Assembly (NCBI GenBank): GCA_002083405.1
Contig: LVWT01000012.1
Location: forward strand, 1 to 64,000
Reading direction: 5' to 3'
DNA: 64,000 nucleotides
Source: Nitrospira sp. SG-bin2
GTDB taxonomy: Bacteria > Nitrospirota > Nitrospiria > Nitrospirales > Nitrospiraceae
Part shown: in pieces, positions 63,123-64,000 of the stretch
Layout: each line of letters starts with the position of its first letter
Position numbering within the stretch: position 1 is the first letter of the stretch
Program-made: the position numbers and the translations under genes
Notes under the pieces: model-generated
Databases searched by the model: none
What the model was told of the DNA's origin: nothing
The model's input: only the letters and a program-made list of their open reading frames with translations

Positions 63123-63482
63123 TCATATCACCCACACGTCATCGCCATGCCGAATTGTGTAGGACTCGTAATGTTCAGAATTGTCATACAGCACTATCGT
63201 TTCACTATTAGAAAATCGCAGGGTTAAAGTGCCATCCGTAACAGCATGAACGTCTATGACCTTAGCCCCAACCAGCGACAAAATACTCGCTGCGTTGATA
63301 AGCGGCGTGCTTTCATCCCACCCTGATGTCTTCGCGTGCGCTGAGTGAGAGAACTCTCCACTAAAGCCGATATGGATTCCTTCGCTGAAGAAAAATTGTA
63401 TTTGCCCTGGACTAAAAGCGAGCTGCTCCAGATCTTTGCCAAGGAAGAAGCTCAAATCGATATTTTCTGGAAGTCCGTACAT
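63123..63482 (-). CDS. DUF6188-like protein, probable immunity protein
   Basis: A 119-residue protein without signal peptide. It has LGKDLEQLAFSPGQIQFFFSEGIHIGFSGEF, a central VGAKVIDVHAVTDGTLTLRFSNSETIVLYD, and ends DDVWVI. The pattern resembles the DUF6188 family, whose members are often encoded beside polymorphic toxins as immunity proteins. AGGGG lies 10 nt before the ATG. It begins 19 bp downstream of the toxin-tip fragment at 63502-63657 on the same strand, which supports that role. Confidence 0.6.
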   Translation of the reverse strand: MYGLPENIDLSFFLGKDLEQLAFSPGQIQFFFSEGIHIGFSGEFSHSAHAKTSGWDESTPLINAASILSLVGAKVIDVHAVTDGTLTLRFSNSETIVLYDNSEHYESYTIRHGDDVWVI

Positions 63483-63501
63483 GAGTATCTGACCCCTTTA
63501 A

Positions 63502-63657
63502 TTACTTCATATATCCGGGAGGCAAGGGCACATGATAGTCCTGCTTGGCAGAAGTCGCTTTGCCCGTTGCGGGATTAATTGGGTTGCCAAGCTCGTTGCG
63601 CTTTATCCAATATCCGTTTGGATAGCCTGGATGATAGCCAGGAGGCATGACGCGCAC
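63502..63657 (-). pseudogene. Probable orphan C-terminal tip of a polymorphic (Rhs-like) toxin
   Basis: A 51-codon frame from a GTG at 63657 to the stop at 63502-63504. The peptide has MPPGYHPGYPNGYWIKRNE, then GNPINPATGK, then HVPLPPGYMK. The NP-(I/V)-NP-x-T-GK ... H-(I/V)-P-L-P pattern is typical of toxin tips of Rhs/wall-associated polymorphic toxins. An upstream in-frame stop (63685-63687) shows it is not attached to a full-length carrier. It is most likely a displaced or frameshifted tip. An immunity-like gene follows. Confidence 0.55.
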
Positions 63658-63892
63658 AGTGTTCGTGAAAGGAAAGAGATGGGGTCATTGCTTGACTTTG
63701 CACTCCCTGCTTCCACCCCGCTCTGCTTCCCGCAGATCACAGTCAACCTTCTCCAGAAATACCTCGGCATGCTCGGCTTGGGTCAGCAGATGCTCTTCGC
63801 CGACGCCTCAACCGTACCGACGGATCGGCATGCGGTCAACACTTCTGAGGGAAATGGACAGTAGGGAATGATTGAATGCCTGGAGCTTTACT
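63658..63892. other. Probable decayed coding sequence
   Basis: On the minus strand, frames closed by stops read as protein in pieces, for example EEHLLTQAEHAEVFLEKVD ending in a stop near 63685, and SVDRMPIRRYG before another stop. The pieces are in different frames and not recognised. It may be the broken upstream part of the toxin locus. Confidence 0.3.
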
Positions 63893-64000
63893 CTACGTCT
63901 GAAACTTCAACATACCGATCGACTCTGACGCCGTGGCCGGAAACAGCGGGTAGGGGGTGGGGTACTCGTCGGAGAGCACCAGCTGCTTGCAGAGCTTGGT
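63893..64000 (-). CDS. C-terminal end of an unknown protein, cut by the window edge
   Basis: An open frame of 35 codons enters from the right edge and stops at 63893-63895. It reads LVLSDEYPTPYPLFPATASE and ends GMLKFQT. No family is recognised from this fragment. Its proline/aromatic run is protein-like. Confidence 0.45.
   Translation of the reverse strand, partial: TKLCKQLVLSDEYPTPYPLFPATASESIGMLKFQT

Overview
The window looks like a chromosomal segment of a GC-rich Gram-negative bacterium. Outer-membrane beta-barrels, an OmpA-like lipoprotein, an AsmA protein and peptidoglycan enzymes all point to a diderm. Gene content and protein style would fit Nitrospirota (Nitrospira-like), but that is an inference from reading, not from a search. 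Housekeeping genes sit in short operons, mixed with accessory material at both ends. No rRNA, tRNA or CRISPR array was recognised.

Layout. 0-1.7 kb: accessory edge with an Abi-alpha (DUF4393) protein and small orphans. 1.7-8.5 kb: Sel1/HEAT protein, CrtC/AttH-like lipocalin, LON-domain protein, a two-gene ABC exporter, a SirB1-type protein and an MBL-fold hydrolase. 8.6-16.4 kb: a giant SAM-cyclase-ATPase-TPR regulator, a UspA-UbiB fusion kinase with a MarR regulator, a HEAT membrane protein and a phosphoesterase. 16.5-19.7 kb: truD, then ornithine cyclodeaminase and arginine dihydrolase as separate overlapping genes, together an arginine-to-proline route. 19.8-25.5 kb: secreted-protein operon whose first gene carries an in-frame amber codon, a zinc-ribbon membrane protein and a beta-barrel. 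25.7-32.7 kb: gpsA-larB, then larC, cation exchanger, pdxA, a small gene and rsmA. 32.8-45.3 kb: lytic transglycosylase, small envelope proteins, a response-regulator diguanylate cyclase, anmK, a ZnuABC zinc importer and an RluD-type synthase. 45.4-50.6 kb: F1 ATP synthase cluster (atpHAGDC) with no Fo genes beside it. 51.9-54.4 kb: CGNR regulator divergent from a DsrE/PNPOx/DUF1348 operon. 54.4-58.8 kb: OmpA-like lipoprotein, mscL, an MscS channel and AsmA. 59-64 kb: DUF4143 ATPase, MidA-like methyltransferase, a secreted protein, then a decayed zone with tandem palindromic repeats and a probable orphan toxin-tip/immunity pair.

The most unusual signal is a set of foldback elements built from degenerate 7-bp units kept in continuous heptad phase. 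They occur in two of the F1-cluster gaps, in front of two start codons, after an outer-membrane gene, across the 3' end of larB, and inside the methyltransferase coding sequence, where one supplies about 35 low-complexity residues. Two further points deserve attention: a well-formed 31-bp operator overlapping a near-consensus promoter at the CGNR/DsrE divergence, and the amber-interrupted secreted protein.
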